64,000 nt of DNA, taken from the NCBI GenBank assembly GCA_030583925.1, contig CP129482.1:248001-312000 (forward strand), written 5' to 3'. Position numbers and translations under genes: made by a program. Below are positions 24,148 to 33,217 of this stretch, one piece after another (the stretch's first letter is position 1; each line of letters begins with the position of its first letter). The DNA is from Anaerolineales bacterium. Its GTDB lineage: Bacteria; Chloroflexota; Anaerolineae; Anaerolineales; Villigracilaceae. Under the pieces are notes generated by a model that ran no database searches, had not been told where the DNA came from, and was given only the letters and a program-made list of their open reading frames with translations.

Positions 24148-24975
24148 TTATGCCAATCCGAGAACAAGTCCCAGAATTAAAAAGCCGAAGTAAAACGCCT
24201 GCCCGTTGTGGAGGACGATGGGAAACCAGTTGCAGTGATAACGTTTGGCAGAGAATGCCATCAACCAGCCGAACAGGATATTGACAGGGATGGTCCACGG
24301 CATCTGGAGGTGATAAACCCCGAAGATAAAGCCGTTGGCGACCCAGTCCCATTTGCCAAAGAGTCCGTTCATCTTAGGCAGCAACACGCCGCGGAAGAGG
24401 AATTCCTCGCTCAGGAAGTTGTTGAACAGCGATGTGACCACAAAGAGGGCGAAGAAATTCCATGCGCCAACCCAGCGAGCCTGCATCTCAGGGGCAAACA
24501 AGGCATCCAGACTGCGGCTGGAAGGTTCCGCCAGAGCTGGGAAGAGTGTTGTCCAGGCTTCGGTGAGGAAGGGCGCAACCCCAAGTTCCAATGCGGCGGT
24601 CAACAACAACAGCGGGATGAGAAGCCACCACAAGCGGTTATCTCTCCGCCCCGTTCTCGGTGAGATCGGGTTGTTCAGCCAGAAGCGGCGGCTGATGGTC
24701 GTTAGCCGAATATTCCCTTCCTCCCGATAGAGAATGAACATCGAGAGCGCGAACTGCCAGACCAGCGCGATGAGAGCCAGTTTCATCCACAGCAGACCCC
24801 TGTCCACAGCAGGGAGTCCCTGACTCAAAGACGGGTGTACCAGCCAGCCGAAAATCCACAGCGGTGCGCCTGCGGCGAACCAGATTGCGAGGATCTGCCA
24901 GAGGCTGTATTGACTCGTTTGGGTAGTTGAATGCTCTTGAGAGTTGCTCGTTGAAATAACTGATTGAGTTGCCAT
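24148..24975 (-). CDS. CPBP-family intramembrane metalloprotease (paralogue)
   Basis: This 275-residue paralogue of the preceding protein has the same layout: a hydrophilic N-terminal tail (MATQSVISTSNSQEHST), about seven helices, EEFLFRGVLLPKMNGLFGKW as motif 1 and GVYHLQMPW as motif 2. It lies 68 bp upstream of its paralogue on the same strand. No C-terminal extension is present. Confidence 0.85.
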   Translation of the reverse strand: MATQSVISTSNSQEHSTTQTSQYSLWQILAIWFAAGAPLWIFGWLVHPSLSQGLPAVDRGLLWMKLALIALVWQFALSMFILYREEGNIRLTTISRRFWLNNPISPRTGRRDNRLWWLLIPLLLLTAALELGVAPFLTEAWTTLFPALAEPSSRSLDALFAPEMQARWVGAWNFFALFVVTSLFNNFLSEEFLFRGVLLPKMNGLFGKWDWVANGFIFGVYHLQMPWTIPVNILFGWLMAFSAKRYHCNWFPIVLHNGQAFYFGFLILGLVLGLA

Positions 24976-25060
24976 TTGATTTCTCCTTGTCCTAGAATAT
25001 TGTGCGAACGATAAGTTTGGCGCAAACGCGCTTGCAAAGTGAACTTTGCAATACGGATTC

Positions 25061-27019
25061 TTAATACCGCCAGCCCAACAGGTTCCATTGATTCAGGAAC
25101 CAGACAAACGCGACCGCGGCGACAGTCACCAACGTGTAATAGATTCGGAAAGCGGCGTTCCAATAACGGTCTTTCCATGCCAACACCGCATAGACTAATG
25201 CGGCGACGGTCAACACGGCGGAGAGGACGCCCAATCCCAGCGTGAGCTTGTAGGCGAACGGGATGCCGAAGACGATCTGCTCGCCCCAGATTACGTTGCC
25301 GATGATGAACAACAAGTTGAGAATGCTGATCCCGACGATCAAGGCAGAGGCGACGCGCCAAGGCTTCGGGTTAGCGACCAGCCGTCGGTTGCGAAAGAAG
25401 CGGGTCAACGTCATAGGCAACACAGATAGAAACAGCAGGAGACACGTCATCAGCAAAGGTATGTTGAATCCGAGCGTCTCGTACCACTTTAATTTTTCGA
25501 ACGACATCATCGGGGTGTAGTCGGTGAAGAGGTAGGCGATGCGACCCTGATCGTCCTCGCGGAATGCCATGTGGAAGGGACCGTCTACCTGACGGAAGTA
25601 CAGCGGCTCTTCTTCGACGATGCGCCATTCGCCGAAGGGCGACTTGAGCAATAACGTGCCGTCGCCAGGATTCGTGACGTCAATGGTCGGACCCATGAGC
25701 GCGAAATATTTTTCGAATGTGGTGTAAGAACTCATCGTCCATTTGTATGCGCCCGTGAAGCGATCAGCCCGCGCCGCAAAATCGGCGGGAGGTTGGATCG
25801 GCTCGACGGCAGGCGCGGGATAGTAGTGATCGAAGAACGCTCTCTGAAACCCAAAGTGTTGTCGGTTGAGTTCGCCCGCGCCGAGACTGTTGTATGCCAC
25901 GAACACGCCCAGGTTCTGTTCGGGCAAAAGCAACAACATGGATTCCATCGGCTCGCCGCTGCCGCTGTGACCGATCACGCACTGACCGTTATCGTCGAAC
26001 TCAAAAAATCCGTAGGCGTTGCCCAGAATGCGCGGGTCGGGTGCGAACAATGTCTCGTGCATCTGCTGAGCCGTCTCTTCTTTTAAGATGCGTATCTCGG
26101 ATGCGGCGTCGCCATAAAAGCCGCTTTGCAAGTGCATGATCATGAAGCGCGCCATGTCCGTCGCCGAAGCGCGCATCACGCCAGCGGGGAAGAGGTCTTC
26201 GGGGCTAAGCAATTGCGGGAATACTTGATACGCGCCTTCATCGTACAGATAGCCCACCGATTCTTGCGCGCGCAGTTCAGATGGCGTGGGCGACTGGGCG
26301 GTTGTGTTTGTCATGCCCAGCGGATTCAGGATTTGTTCCTGCACGTATTCGCTGAAGGATTGTCCCGAGATCCGCGCCACGATGTATCCCGCCAGCGCGG
26401 CGTTGTAATTCGAATACGCCGCAACTTCGCCAGGCGGACGAACCCGCGCGGGGATGTGAGACGATAACCATGCATTCGGAGGCGCCAGGTTTTCTGCATC
26501 CAATGTCACCAACTCGGCGTGAAGATCTTCAAAGCCTGAGGTGTGAGTCATCAAATGCTTCAGCGTGATGGGTTGCGGATACGTGTTTGGAATGGAGAAA
26601 TCGAGATATGTGTTGACGTCGGCGTCGAGATTCAGTTTGCCCTGTTCGACGAGTTGCATCACCGCCGTCCACGTGAAGAGTTTCGTGAGCGAGCCGATCT
26701 TGAACATCGTCGTTTTAGCGTCAACGGGGATTTGATTTTCCACATCGGCATAGCCATAGCCTTTGGCGAAGAACAACTGACCATCTTTGACGACTGCGAC
26801 TGCCGCGCCTGCGATGTGATTCTCTTCCATCTGACGCGCGAGCAGATCGTCCATGAACGCTTCCATCTCCGCCGCGTCATGCGGACCTTGCGGCTGATTC
26901 GGCAAAGCGGACATTTTCTCTCCCGCTGCGACTCCGCTCCGCGCTGAGGCAGGCGCGGCGACCGACAGCAGTAACATCGCCAGAAGTATCAGACTGGGAA
27001 AGAAAAATTTTGCCTTCAT
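25061..27019 (-). CDS. Serine hydrolase (class-C beta-lactamase fold) with C-terminal membrane domain
   Basis: This is a secreted protein of about 652 residues. A signal peptide (KAKFFFPSLILLAMLLLSVA) precedes a class-C beta-lactamase/DD-peptidase domain with SxxK in GSLTKLFTW, YSN in AAYSNYNAALAGY, and an HSGSGEPM element. After about residue 490 come four membrane helices (for example LLMTCLLLFLSVLPMTLT). Start 27019 has GGAGAAG upstream; the longer frame from 27082 reads into the adjacent mobile element and is not favoured. Likely a cell-envelope peptidase or esterase. Confidence 0.85.
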   Translation of the reverse strand: MKAKFFFPSLILLAMLLLSVAAPASARSGVAAGEKMSALPNQPQGPHDAAEMEAFMDDLLARQMEENHIAGAAVAVVKDGQLFFAKGYGYADVENQIPVDAKTTMFKIGSLTKLFTWTAVMQLVEQGKLNLDADVNTYLDFSIPNTYPQPITLKHLMTHTSGFEDLHAELVTLDAENLAPPNAWLSSHIPARVRPPGEVAAYSNYNAALAGYIVARISGQSFSEYVQEQILNPLGMTNTTAQSPTPSELRAQESVGYLYDEGAYQVFPQLLSPEDLFPAGVMRASATDMARFMIMHLQSGFYGDAASEIRILKEETAQQMHETLFAPDPRILGNAYGFFEFDDNGQCVIGHSGSGEPMESMLLLLPEQNLGVFVAYNSLGAGELNRQHFGFQRAFFDHYYPAPAVEPIQPPADFAARADRFTGAYKWTMSSYTTFEKYFALMGPTIDVTNPGDGTLLLKSPFGEWRIVEEEPLYFRQVDGPFHMAFREDDQGRIAYLFTDYTPMMSFEKLKWYETLGFNIPLLMTCLLLFLSVLPMTLTRFFRNRRLVANPKPWRVASALIVGISILNLLFIIGNVIWGEQIVFGIPFAYKLTLGLGVLSAVLTVAALVYAVLAWKDRYWNAAFRIYYTLVTVAAVAFVWFLNQWNLLGWRY

Positions 27020-27038
27020 GGTTTGCTTCTCCTTTATT

Positions 27039-27142
27039 TGACCTCTTGCATAAGTGACCCTTTGCTCAGCCACAGAGTTCACAGAGACCCTTGAGAAAAT
27101 CTCTATTTTCTCTGTGGCGAAAATAACTTTCGCAAGAGGTCT
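27039..27142. mobile_element. 104-bp MITE related to the IS5-like element
   Basis: The ends TGACCTCTTGCATAAGTG and AACTTTCGCAAGAGGTCT match those of the IS at 21429-22295, and the same 3-bp ATT duplication flanks it (27036-27038 and 27143-27145). It has no coding capacity. It lies in the short gap upstream of the serine hydrolase gene and could affect its promoter or ribosome-binding site. Confidence 0.8.
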
Positions 27143-27171
27143 ATTTCATTTTTACGCCGCGTGGCAGATTT

Positions 27172-28110
27172 TTATTCCGTCTCCGATTTCGTTACCACGT
27201 ACCACGCGCACAACGCGCCGAAGATGCCTGTGGAAATCGAAGTTTCCCAGAAGTGATACAGGCTGACCTCCGCAGGCATGAGCGGGTTGGCAAACGCCAG
27301 TTGCGCGGTAGGCAAAAGCGCGAGCGCAAGCGCGGAGAGCGCGACCAGTTCGACCCGTCTGCCAGTGAACGATTTGAAGAGCGGAATCAGGCACACGATC
27401 CAGACAAAGCCGCGCGCGAATTGGAAGAACGGCATCTCAGGCTTGGTCATCAGCGTCGTCAGGATTTGATTCGAGAAGGAGTTCAACTCGGCGGGACCTC
27501 CGTAGAAGACGCGCAATTCCTGTGATTGCCAGGCGACGTAATAACCGAACAGGATGTAGAGAACAAAGTAAAGCGCGGCGAGCCACGCGCCCACTTTGAG
27601 AAATTGACTCGCATGGACGGTGAACTTCGACTCGGCGCGCGGCTTGCGGGAGAATCCGCCGACGATGAGCGTAACCAGCACGACGAAAATCGCCGATGTG
27701 ATCGCGCCGCGCAAGATCAGGCGATAGACTTCAAAGTTGCCATGCAGGAGCGGGAAGGCTGGCAGGAAATAGGCGGTCTCGATTTGAGTCTGGAAGACTT
27801 GCGCGAGGAACGAGAGGACGAACAGTCCGCCCGCGAGCGCGAAGCCTTTCAACGATGAACGCCGCGCCGCCCAGACGACGATGGTCGCATTAACGGCGGC
27901 GCTGAAAAGCATTGCCGCGCCAAGCGACATAAATCCCGACTCGGGCGTTTGCTCCATGATGAACTGCGGAAGCGGGGAAGCAATGTCCGCGGCGATCATG
28001 GCGATGATGAAAGCGATGAGCGCGCCGAACCATTGTCCGAGCAGGGCAAGCGCGGATTTGAACGAGAAGGCGTTCACAGAAGCGGGGGATTCGAGCGATA
28101 TGGTTTTCAT
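27172..28110 (-). CDS. Hypothetical multi-pass membrane protein
   Basis: This is a 312-residue protein with about seven predicted membrane helices (for example WFGALIAFIIAMIAADIA, GAITSAIFVVLVTLIVGG, LAALYFVLYILFGYYVAW). No family was recognised. It starts at an ATG with GGAG upstream and is followed downstream by the MITE and the serine hydrolase, with a 57-aa membrane protein 33 bp upstream. These minus-strand genes appear to be one transcription unit. Confidence 0.7.
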   Translation of the reverse strand: MKTISLESPASVNAFSFKSALALLGQWFGALIAFIIAMIAADIASPLPQFIMEQTPESGFMSLGAAMLFSAAVNATIVVWAARRSSLKGFALAGGLFVLSFLAQVFQTQIETAYFLPAFPLLHGNFEVYRLILRGAITSAIFVVLVTLIVGGFSRKPRAESKFTVHASQFLKVGAWLAALYFVLYILFGYYVAWQSQELRVFYGGPAELNSFSNQILTTLMTKPEMPFFQFARGFVWIVCLIPLFKSFTGRRVELVALSALALALLPTAQLAFANPLMPAEVSLYHFWETSISTGIFGALCAWYVVTKSETE

Positions 28111-28142
28111 GGAATTCTCCTTTTATGCAACGTCTGCGATTC

Positions 28143-28316
28143 CTACGCAGACTGATTGTCTTGCAAATTCGCCAGCGCCAGCGCGGCGAGTCCCATGCCG
28201 AGCATGGAGACGCCATCCTTGACATCCAGCATTTTGAGCGTGGACAATACGATCACGGCGACGCCCATTGCAAGTGCAACGCCTTTCAATGCGATTTTGA
28301 CGATATTCTTGTTCAT
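28143..28316 (-). CDS. 57-aa membrane protein
   Basis: AAAGGAG stands 7 nt before ATG 28316. The 57 residues form one or two hydrophobic helices (GVALAMGVAVIVLSTLKML, SMLGMGLAALALANL). It lies between a four-helix membrane protein and the multi-pass protein, with short gaps on both sides. No family was recognised. Confidence 0.65.
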   Translation of the reverse strand: MNKNIVKIALKGVALAMGVAVIVLSTLKMLDVKDGVSMLGMGLAALALANLQDNQSA

Positions 28317-28362
28317 GGTTTTCTCCTTTGGTTTGAAAATCGGATGTTGAGATAGCGCTGTT

Positions 28363-28887
28363 CTACAAATACCGCGCTACAGCCATTGCCAACATAGCCA
28401 CAACCAGCAGGACGAAGTCAACCTGATAGGCTTTCATCAAAAATGCTTGCAAGCGTCTCATTTCTGCAACCTGCTCAGGCTGGGGAGGCGCGCCCGCGCC
28501 AGCCATTGCCGCGCCTAACGCGCCGATCTTCTCCTGCGTTTTGCCAAAGATGGTCACGCCCATCACATACGACCCGATCGCCGCGACCGCGCCAACCAGA
28601 AATGCAAAACCCGCGCCTGTCGTCCAGATGAAACTGATTCCACCCGCAAAGAAGCGTGCATACAAGAGCGCGCCCGAGAGGACTGTTGTCGTTGTGACGA
28701 TTCCCATGAAGGGTCCCATGCGCGGACCGAGATTCTGCATGAGTTTCTGCCCCGAAGATTCGGAAGCCCTGACGGCAGGGATGAGCAGGAACAGATAAAA
28801 GGTCGCGGCTCCCACCCACAACACGCCGCCCGCGACATGCAAAATGCGCAGAGCAAGAATGACATACAGGTTGAATAAGATATTCAT
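28363..28887 (-). CDS. Four-helix membrane protein (CopD/DUF2269-like)
   Basis: This membrane protein of about 174 residues has four predicted helices. It opens with ILHVAGGVLWVGAATFYLF, in which the His, Gly and Trp pattern recalls the CopD/DUF2269 group. It is a close paralogue of the protein at 32164-32688 (both contain SGALLYARF, FIWTTGAG and MKAYQVDFVLLV). The Met at 28887 has a GGAG upstream and matches the paralogue's start. It lies downstream of the LuxR regulator and terminator. Function unknown; haem or copper binding is only a possibility. Confidence 0.7.
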   Translation of the reverse strand: MNILFNLYVILALRILHVAGGVLWVGAATFYLFLLIPAVRASESSGQKLMQNLGPRMGPFMGIVTTTTVLSGALLYARFFAGGISFIWTTGAGFAFLVGAVAAIGSYVMGVTIFGKTQEKIGALGAAMAGAGAPPQPEQVAEMRRLQAFLMKAYQVDFVLLVVAMLAMAVARYL

Positions 28888-28967
28888 GGTTATCTCCTTT
28901 GGTGAGTTGATCGTTCTCGGCAACTTTTCGGATGATCCATTTCGATTGCATTCTATGATCTGGGATA

Positions 28968-28998
28968 AAAAAAAGAACCACAGGAATATGTGGTTCTT
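28968..28998 (-). terminator. Intrinsic terminator (GAACCACA family)
   Basis: On the minus strand GAACCACA-TATTCC-TGTGGTTC is followed by eight T residues, a strong intrinsic terminator 33 bp after the LuxR regulator stop. A second half-site (AAAACCACAT) precedes the stem, as at 20890-20900. It is nearly identical to the terminator at 16225-16254. Confidence 0.8.
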
Positions 28999-29030
28999 CG
29001 GTCAAAAAATATGTGGTTTTATCGTGCGGC

Positions 29031-31766
29031 TCAGATCAACTTCATCTCCTGCGCTTTTTCGATTGCCTGCATCCGCTTGTTGACCGAGAGTTTGCGATAA
29101 ATGCTCTTGACGTGGAATTGCACCGTGTTGAGGCTGAGGAATAGACTCTCGCCCACCTCTTTGTAACTTTGCCCGCACGCCAGCAGGCGCAGCACTTCGA
29201 TTTCCCGCTCGCTGAGATGATCCACGCCCCTCGGCGCGGCTTGGGCTTTGGCGGATTCGTCTGGCATGGCGTCGAGCAGGCGCTTGACGTAGGCGGCGAG
29301 GTCAGCGTTCTTGAGAAGCCGTCCCGTAGACTCAAGCAGAGGGCGGAGGAGCCAGCCTTCGTCCAGAAAGATGCGGAAGTATCCACGCGGGGCAGCCGCT
29401 TCCAGCGCGGACTGGATCATGCGGCGCGCGTCGTCGGCTTTTCCTTCCGCCTGATACATCAACGCCCGCAAAATCCACATTTCGATCAGCCAGCCAAAGA
29501 GTCCGTTCGTCTCGGCAAATTTTTCCTGTCGGGCAAAGTAAGCGTGAATGTCTGCCAGCGGATACGCCTGCGGGTCGTGCGCCGCCAGCCGCGCGTGGAC
29601 GTGAGCCGCGCTCACATATGTCCGAAAATTGATCTCGCTCACGGGGTCAACGCCCGTGATGTCGGGCAGGTCGTCAAACTTGAGCGTTGCTTGATTTGCC
29701 CAGTGACGCGCCTCTTCGAGATTGGCTTGAGAGGCAGACCGATTGCTCAACGACAAACGATGACACAACGCCTGCGCGTATGGAACGCATTCGGGTCGAG
29801 TCTCTTCGAGAAATTTCAGGCTTTCGATCAGCCCCGCTTCATCGCCCTGCACCGAACGCAGTCGTGCCAGAGAAGAATAGCCTTTCAGGTGAGCCTCGAA
29901 TTCCCCCGCCCAGCGCACGAGACTCAAGCCCTGCGTCAACGCCGTTTCCGCCTCCGCCAGGTGATTTTCTTCCAGAAGGATTTCGCCCTTGAGGATGTAC
30001 AGCGCGCCTATGGGCGGGAAGTTCTGCCCTGCCAACACACGATTGAACTGTTCGATGTTCGTTTCGCACAACTGCAAGGCGTCTTTGAGTCGTCCGCTGA
30101 TCTTGGCGATGGTGATCAGAGTGATCGGTCCGTAAAGGGCGGCATACAGATTGCCCCCAGCCATGCCGTCCTCAAAGGCGAGATTGGCGAACCGCTCGGC
30201 GGAGGGTAGATCGGCAAGCGCCATGTATGCATACCCAATATTCAACGCGTTGACGCCGCGAATAGCTTTTTCATCTTCGGGCAGGAGGCGTTGCGCCTTT
30301 TGAGACATCTCGATCAACTTCTCGGGCTGTCCGCTCGCTAGCGCCGAGGTTTGGATGAGGAACGCCTGAATGCTGGCAGCCTGCCCTGCAACCAGATTCC
30401 GCAGGGATGTGTCTGCGTTCGTTCGATCGAGCGCCTCGTCCGCCGCCTGCAACGCCTGCTGGACCTCCTCTGCGCGCGCCTGCCGCTCCATCAACGCCAG
30501 CGCCCATGCCTTGTTAATGCACATCATGGGAGAGAATTGAGTCAGCGGTTCCGACAACCTGTCGAACCATCCCAAAACCGCCGCGACCTCTCCTTGATAT
30601 AACAGGGGAAGCGTGTGTCGTTCGATCAGCCTTGCGGCGATATCGTCATGGGAGATTTGAAAGGCTTGTTCCACCGCTTTTTGAATGAAGCCGTTTGCCT
30701 CAAACCAGTCTGCGGCGCGTTCGTGCAAAACGTCCACAAGAGTCGGCTCGACCTGTAAGAGTTGATTCTGCAACAGTTCCGCAAACAGGGCATGATAGCG
30801 ATACCACGTCCGTTCTTCATCGAGCGAGACCAGAAAGAGATTGTTGGTTTCCAGATGATGAAGAATTTTTGCGCTGTCTTTTTGTTCGGTCACGGCTTCG
30901 CATAACGCGGGAGATAACTTATCCAGAATGGACGTGCGGCGCAGGAACGCGCGCGTCTCCTCCGACTGGCTGTTGAGGACTTCTTCGATCAGGTAATCCA
31001 GCACGTGACGATGCGTGCCGTGGAACGCCTCCACGAATTTTGCGCGATCCCCGCTTTCTTTCAACGAGAGCGCCGCGAGTTGCAATCCCGCCGCCCAACC
31101 TTCCGTCCGATCCCTGAGGATCTCCATTTCCTGTTTTGTCAGGTTGACCCCCATCACGTCCGTGAAAAACTCGCAGGCTTCCTCGAGCGAGAGACTCAAA
31201 TCCGCCGCGCGAATCTCGGTAAGTTGATTCCGCACGCGCAGACGCGTCAACGGCAGGTTGGGATCCTCCCGCGTGGCGATGACCAGATGCAGGTTGGCGA
31301 CCGCCTGATTGAGAATCGCTTCGACGAATCCATCGATCGTCTCGTTCTCGATCAGGTTGTATTCCTCCAAAACGAGGATGATCGGTTCATCCAGTCCGTG
31401 CAGATCGTTGATCAATAATCCCAGAACGGATTGAAGGTCAATCTCCTGCGCGTTTTCAACCGCCTCCAGCGCCGCCTGACCGAGATCCTCCACCGCCTGC
31501 CCCAACGCGGTCAACACATACACGAGAAATTGTTTGAGATCGTTATCCGATTTTTCGAGAATAACCCACGCAACGGGACAACCCGCCTCCTCCACCCACA
31601 TGCGGAGCGTGGTTGTCTTTCCATACCCCGCAGGCGCGGAGACCAGCGTGAGCAATCGCCCCTCTTGAAGCCCTTCATTTAATTGCCTGAGGGCTTTTTT
31701 CCGCAAAACAAAATTATGCCGCAAAAGCGGCAAGCGGATTTTGGTTGCCAGCAACAGATCGGGCAT
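29031..31766 (-). CDS. MalT-like LuxR-family transcriptional regulator (LAL)
   Basis: This is a 911-residue large ATP-binding LuxR regulator. The N-terminus has MPDLLLATKIRLPLLRHNFV and the P-loop SAPAGYGKTTTLRMW near residue 45. A MalT-type ATPase core follows (VLEEYNLIEN is the Walker B region), then a long TPR-type helical array. The C-terminal HTH is LSEREIEVLRLLACGQSYKE, continuing to FHVKSIYRKLSV. It is flanked on both sides by the paralogous four-helix membrane proteins, which may be its targets. Confidence 0.92.
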   Translation of the reverse strand: MPDLLLATKIRLPLLRHNFVLRKKALRQLNEGLQEGRLLTLVSAPAGYGKTTTLRMWVEEAGCPVAWVILEKSDNDLKQFLVYVLTALGQAVEDLGQAALEAVENAQEIDLQSVLGLLINDLHGLDEPIILVLEEYNLIENETIDGFVEAILNQAVANLHLVIATREDPNLPLTRLRVRNQLTEIRAADLSLSLEEACEFFTDVMGVNLTKQEMEILRDRTEGWAAGLQLAALSLKESGDRAKFVEAFHGTHRHVLDYLIEEVLNSQSEETRAFLRRTSILDKLSPALCEAVTEQKDSAKILHHLETNNLFLVSLDEERTWYRYHALFAELLQNQLLQVEPTLVDVLHERAADWFEANGFIQKAVEQAFQISHDDIAARLIERHTLPLLYQGEVAAVLGWFDRLSEPLTQFSPMMCINKAWALALMERQARAEEVQQALQAADEALDRTNADTSLRNLVAGQAASIQAFLIQTSALASGQPEKLIEMSQKAQRLLPEDEKAIRGVNALNIGYAYMALADLPSAERFANLAFEDGMAGGNLYAALYGPITLITIAKISGRLKDALQLCETNIEQFNRVLAGQNFPPIGALYILKGEILLEENHLAEAETALTQGLSLVRWAGEFEAHLKGYSSLARLRSVQGDEAGLIESLKFLEETRPECVPYAQALCHRLSLSNRSASQANLEEARHWANQATLKFDDLPDITGVDPVSEINFRTYVSAAHVHARLAAHDPQAYPLADIHAYFARQEKFAETNGLFGWLIEMWILRALMYQAEGKADDARRMIQSALEAAAPRGYFRIFLDEGWLLRPLLESTGRLLKNADLAAYVKRLLDAMPDESAKAQAAPRGVDHLSEREIEVLRLLACGQSYKEVGESLFLSLNTVQFHVKSIYRKLSVNKRMQAIEKAQEMKLI

Positions 31767-31823
31767 TCTGTGGGAACCTCGACTCCATTGTACGACAAAA
31801 ACCAGCCATTATTTCATCGCGTT

Positions 31824-32108
31824 TCAAGATGATTCGTTTGCGATCACCTCATACACCGTCGCGGCTTCGGACGCCAGCAGGAACTCATCTGGTTTATGCG
31901 GGTCGCGGAAGACTTCGAGCGCGGCGCGCGATTCCCAAAACGAAAGCAGGAGGACGGTGACAAACTCTCCCTGCGCGTCGAGGAGGATGTGGATGCTTAG
32001 GTTGCCGCGCGCCGCTCGATAGTCGGGAAGGACGCGTTCGCCCAAATATCGCAGATATTCTTCGGCGGCGTTCGCGCGGAGGATGCCGCGCCAGATTCGA
32101 GCGATCAT
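31824..32108 (-). CDS. Antibiotic-biosynthesis-monooxygenase-like (ABM) small protein
   Basis: This is a 94-residue dimeric ferredoxin-like protein. It begins MIARIWRGILRANAAEEYL and contains LLLSFWESRAALEVFRD, the pattern of ABM-domain proteins, which include small monooxygenases and many proteins of unknown function. It is 55 bp downstream of the four-helix membrane protein on the same strand and 57 bp upstream of the LuxR regulator. Confidence 0.7.
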   Translation of the reverse strand: MIARIWRGILRANAAEEYLRYLGERVLPDYRAARGNLSIHILLDAQGEFVTVLLLSFWESRAALEVFRDPHKPDEFLLASEAATVYEVIANESS

Positions 32109-32163
32109 GATTTTGTTTTCCCGCGTAGGGCGCGTTCTCTAACGCGCCCTATACAAGCGCTTT

Positions 32164-32688
32164 TTACAAATACCTTGCGACCGCCATCCCCAGCATGGCA
32201 ATCACGAGCAGGACGAAGTCGACCTGATACGCCTTCATCAACGACGACTGCAAACGGTTCATTTCCTGTACCTGAGCGGGATTCGGCGCGCCCTGCGCGG
32301 ACGCCATCTCCGCCCCAAGCTTTCCAATCCGCTCCTGCGTTTTGCCGAGGACGGCGACGCCCATCGCGTACGAGGCGAGCGCCGCGATCCCGCCGACTGT
32401 GAACCCCAAGCCCGCGCCCGTCGTCCAGATGAAACTCAATCCGCCGATCGCGAAGCGGGCATAGAGCAACGCGCCCGAAAGCGCCGTGATCGTGGTGACG
32501 AGGCCCATCATCGCGCCGAACTTCGGTCCGAGCGTTTGCATGAATTTCTGTCCCGCCGATTGCGAGGCGCGCGCGGCGGGGACAAGGAACAGCAGGTACA
32601 ACGCCGCGCTCCCCACCCACATAATTCCTCCGCCCACGTGCAGGACGCGCAAGATGAGGATGACATAGAGGTTGGATAAGATAGCCAT
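32164..32688 (-). CDS. Four-helix membrane protein (CopD/DUF2269-like), paralogue
   Basis: This membrane protein of about 174 residues is a paralogue of 28363-28887; both run from ILHVxGGxxWVG through SGALLYARF to YQVDFVLLV and end MAVARYL. The Met at 32688 with GGAG upstream matches the paralogue start, so the longer frame to 32820 is not used. The two copies lie on either side of the LuxR regulator and the ABM protein. Confidence 0.7.
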   Translation of the reverse strand: MAILSNLYVILILRVLHVGGGIMWVGSAALYLLFLVPAARASQSAGQKFMQTLGPKFGAMMGLVTTITALSGALLYARFAIGGLSFIWTTGAGLGFTVGGIAALASYAMGVAVLGKTQERIGKLGAEMASAQGAPNPAQVQEMNRLQSSLMKAYQVDFVLLVIAMLGMAVARYL

Positions 32689-32836
32689 GATATTTCTCCT
32701 TTGGTAATTTTTTTCGATGCTCGCATTATTGCGCGTCCGCCCTTGTTTTTGGTCTGGTTTCCCCGCACAAAAAGCCGTACAAAAATTCCGTACCGTGAAC
32801 TTCAGTTCGCGCCGTCGCAAGATAAATCTTGCGGTA

Positions 32837-33217
32837 CTAAACCTCTCGTATATGCCACCACTCGCGGAAGATGTGACACAGCCCCTCTTTATCGAACTCC
32901 ATCACGAACAGACAATCCAGCGTGAGACGTTTGCCCGATTCAATGACGGTGAACGACGATTGCCAACGCGCGATGCCGCGGTTATCCTGCACGGAAAGAA
33001 TCTCAAACGAAGATTCTTTGTCCTTCAACGATTGCGCGCCTTTCTTCCAATATTCGTAAATGGCGTCGCGCCCGACGATCGGCTCATCGAATGGATTTTC
33101 GTAGTAACGAGCGTTGTGCGCGAAGAGATTCGCAGAGGCTTGCGGATCGTTCTCCGCGCTGGCGCGACCGTATTCGGTAAGCCATGCGGTGAAGTGTTCG
33201 TGAGTTGAGGCGATCAT
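32837..33217 (-). CDS. SnoaL/NTF2-like protein
   Basis: This 126-residue protein has the cone-shaped NTF2-like fold of the SnoaL group. EYGRASAENDPQASANLFA at the N-terminus and YENPFDEPIVGRDAIYEYW are typical of the family, as is the final MEFDKEGLCHIFREWW. Its start overlaps the stop of the upstream CPBP protease gene by 4 bp, so the two are coupled. Family members may be enzymes or binding proteins; no substrate is evident. Confidence 0.85.
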   Translation of the reverse strand: MIASTHEHFTAWLTEYGRASAENDPQASANLFAHNARYYENPFDEPIVGRDAIYEYWKKGAQSLKDKESSFEILSVQDNRGIARWQSSFTVIESGKRLTLDCLFVMEFDKEGLCHIFREWWHIREV

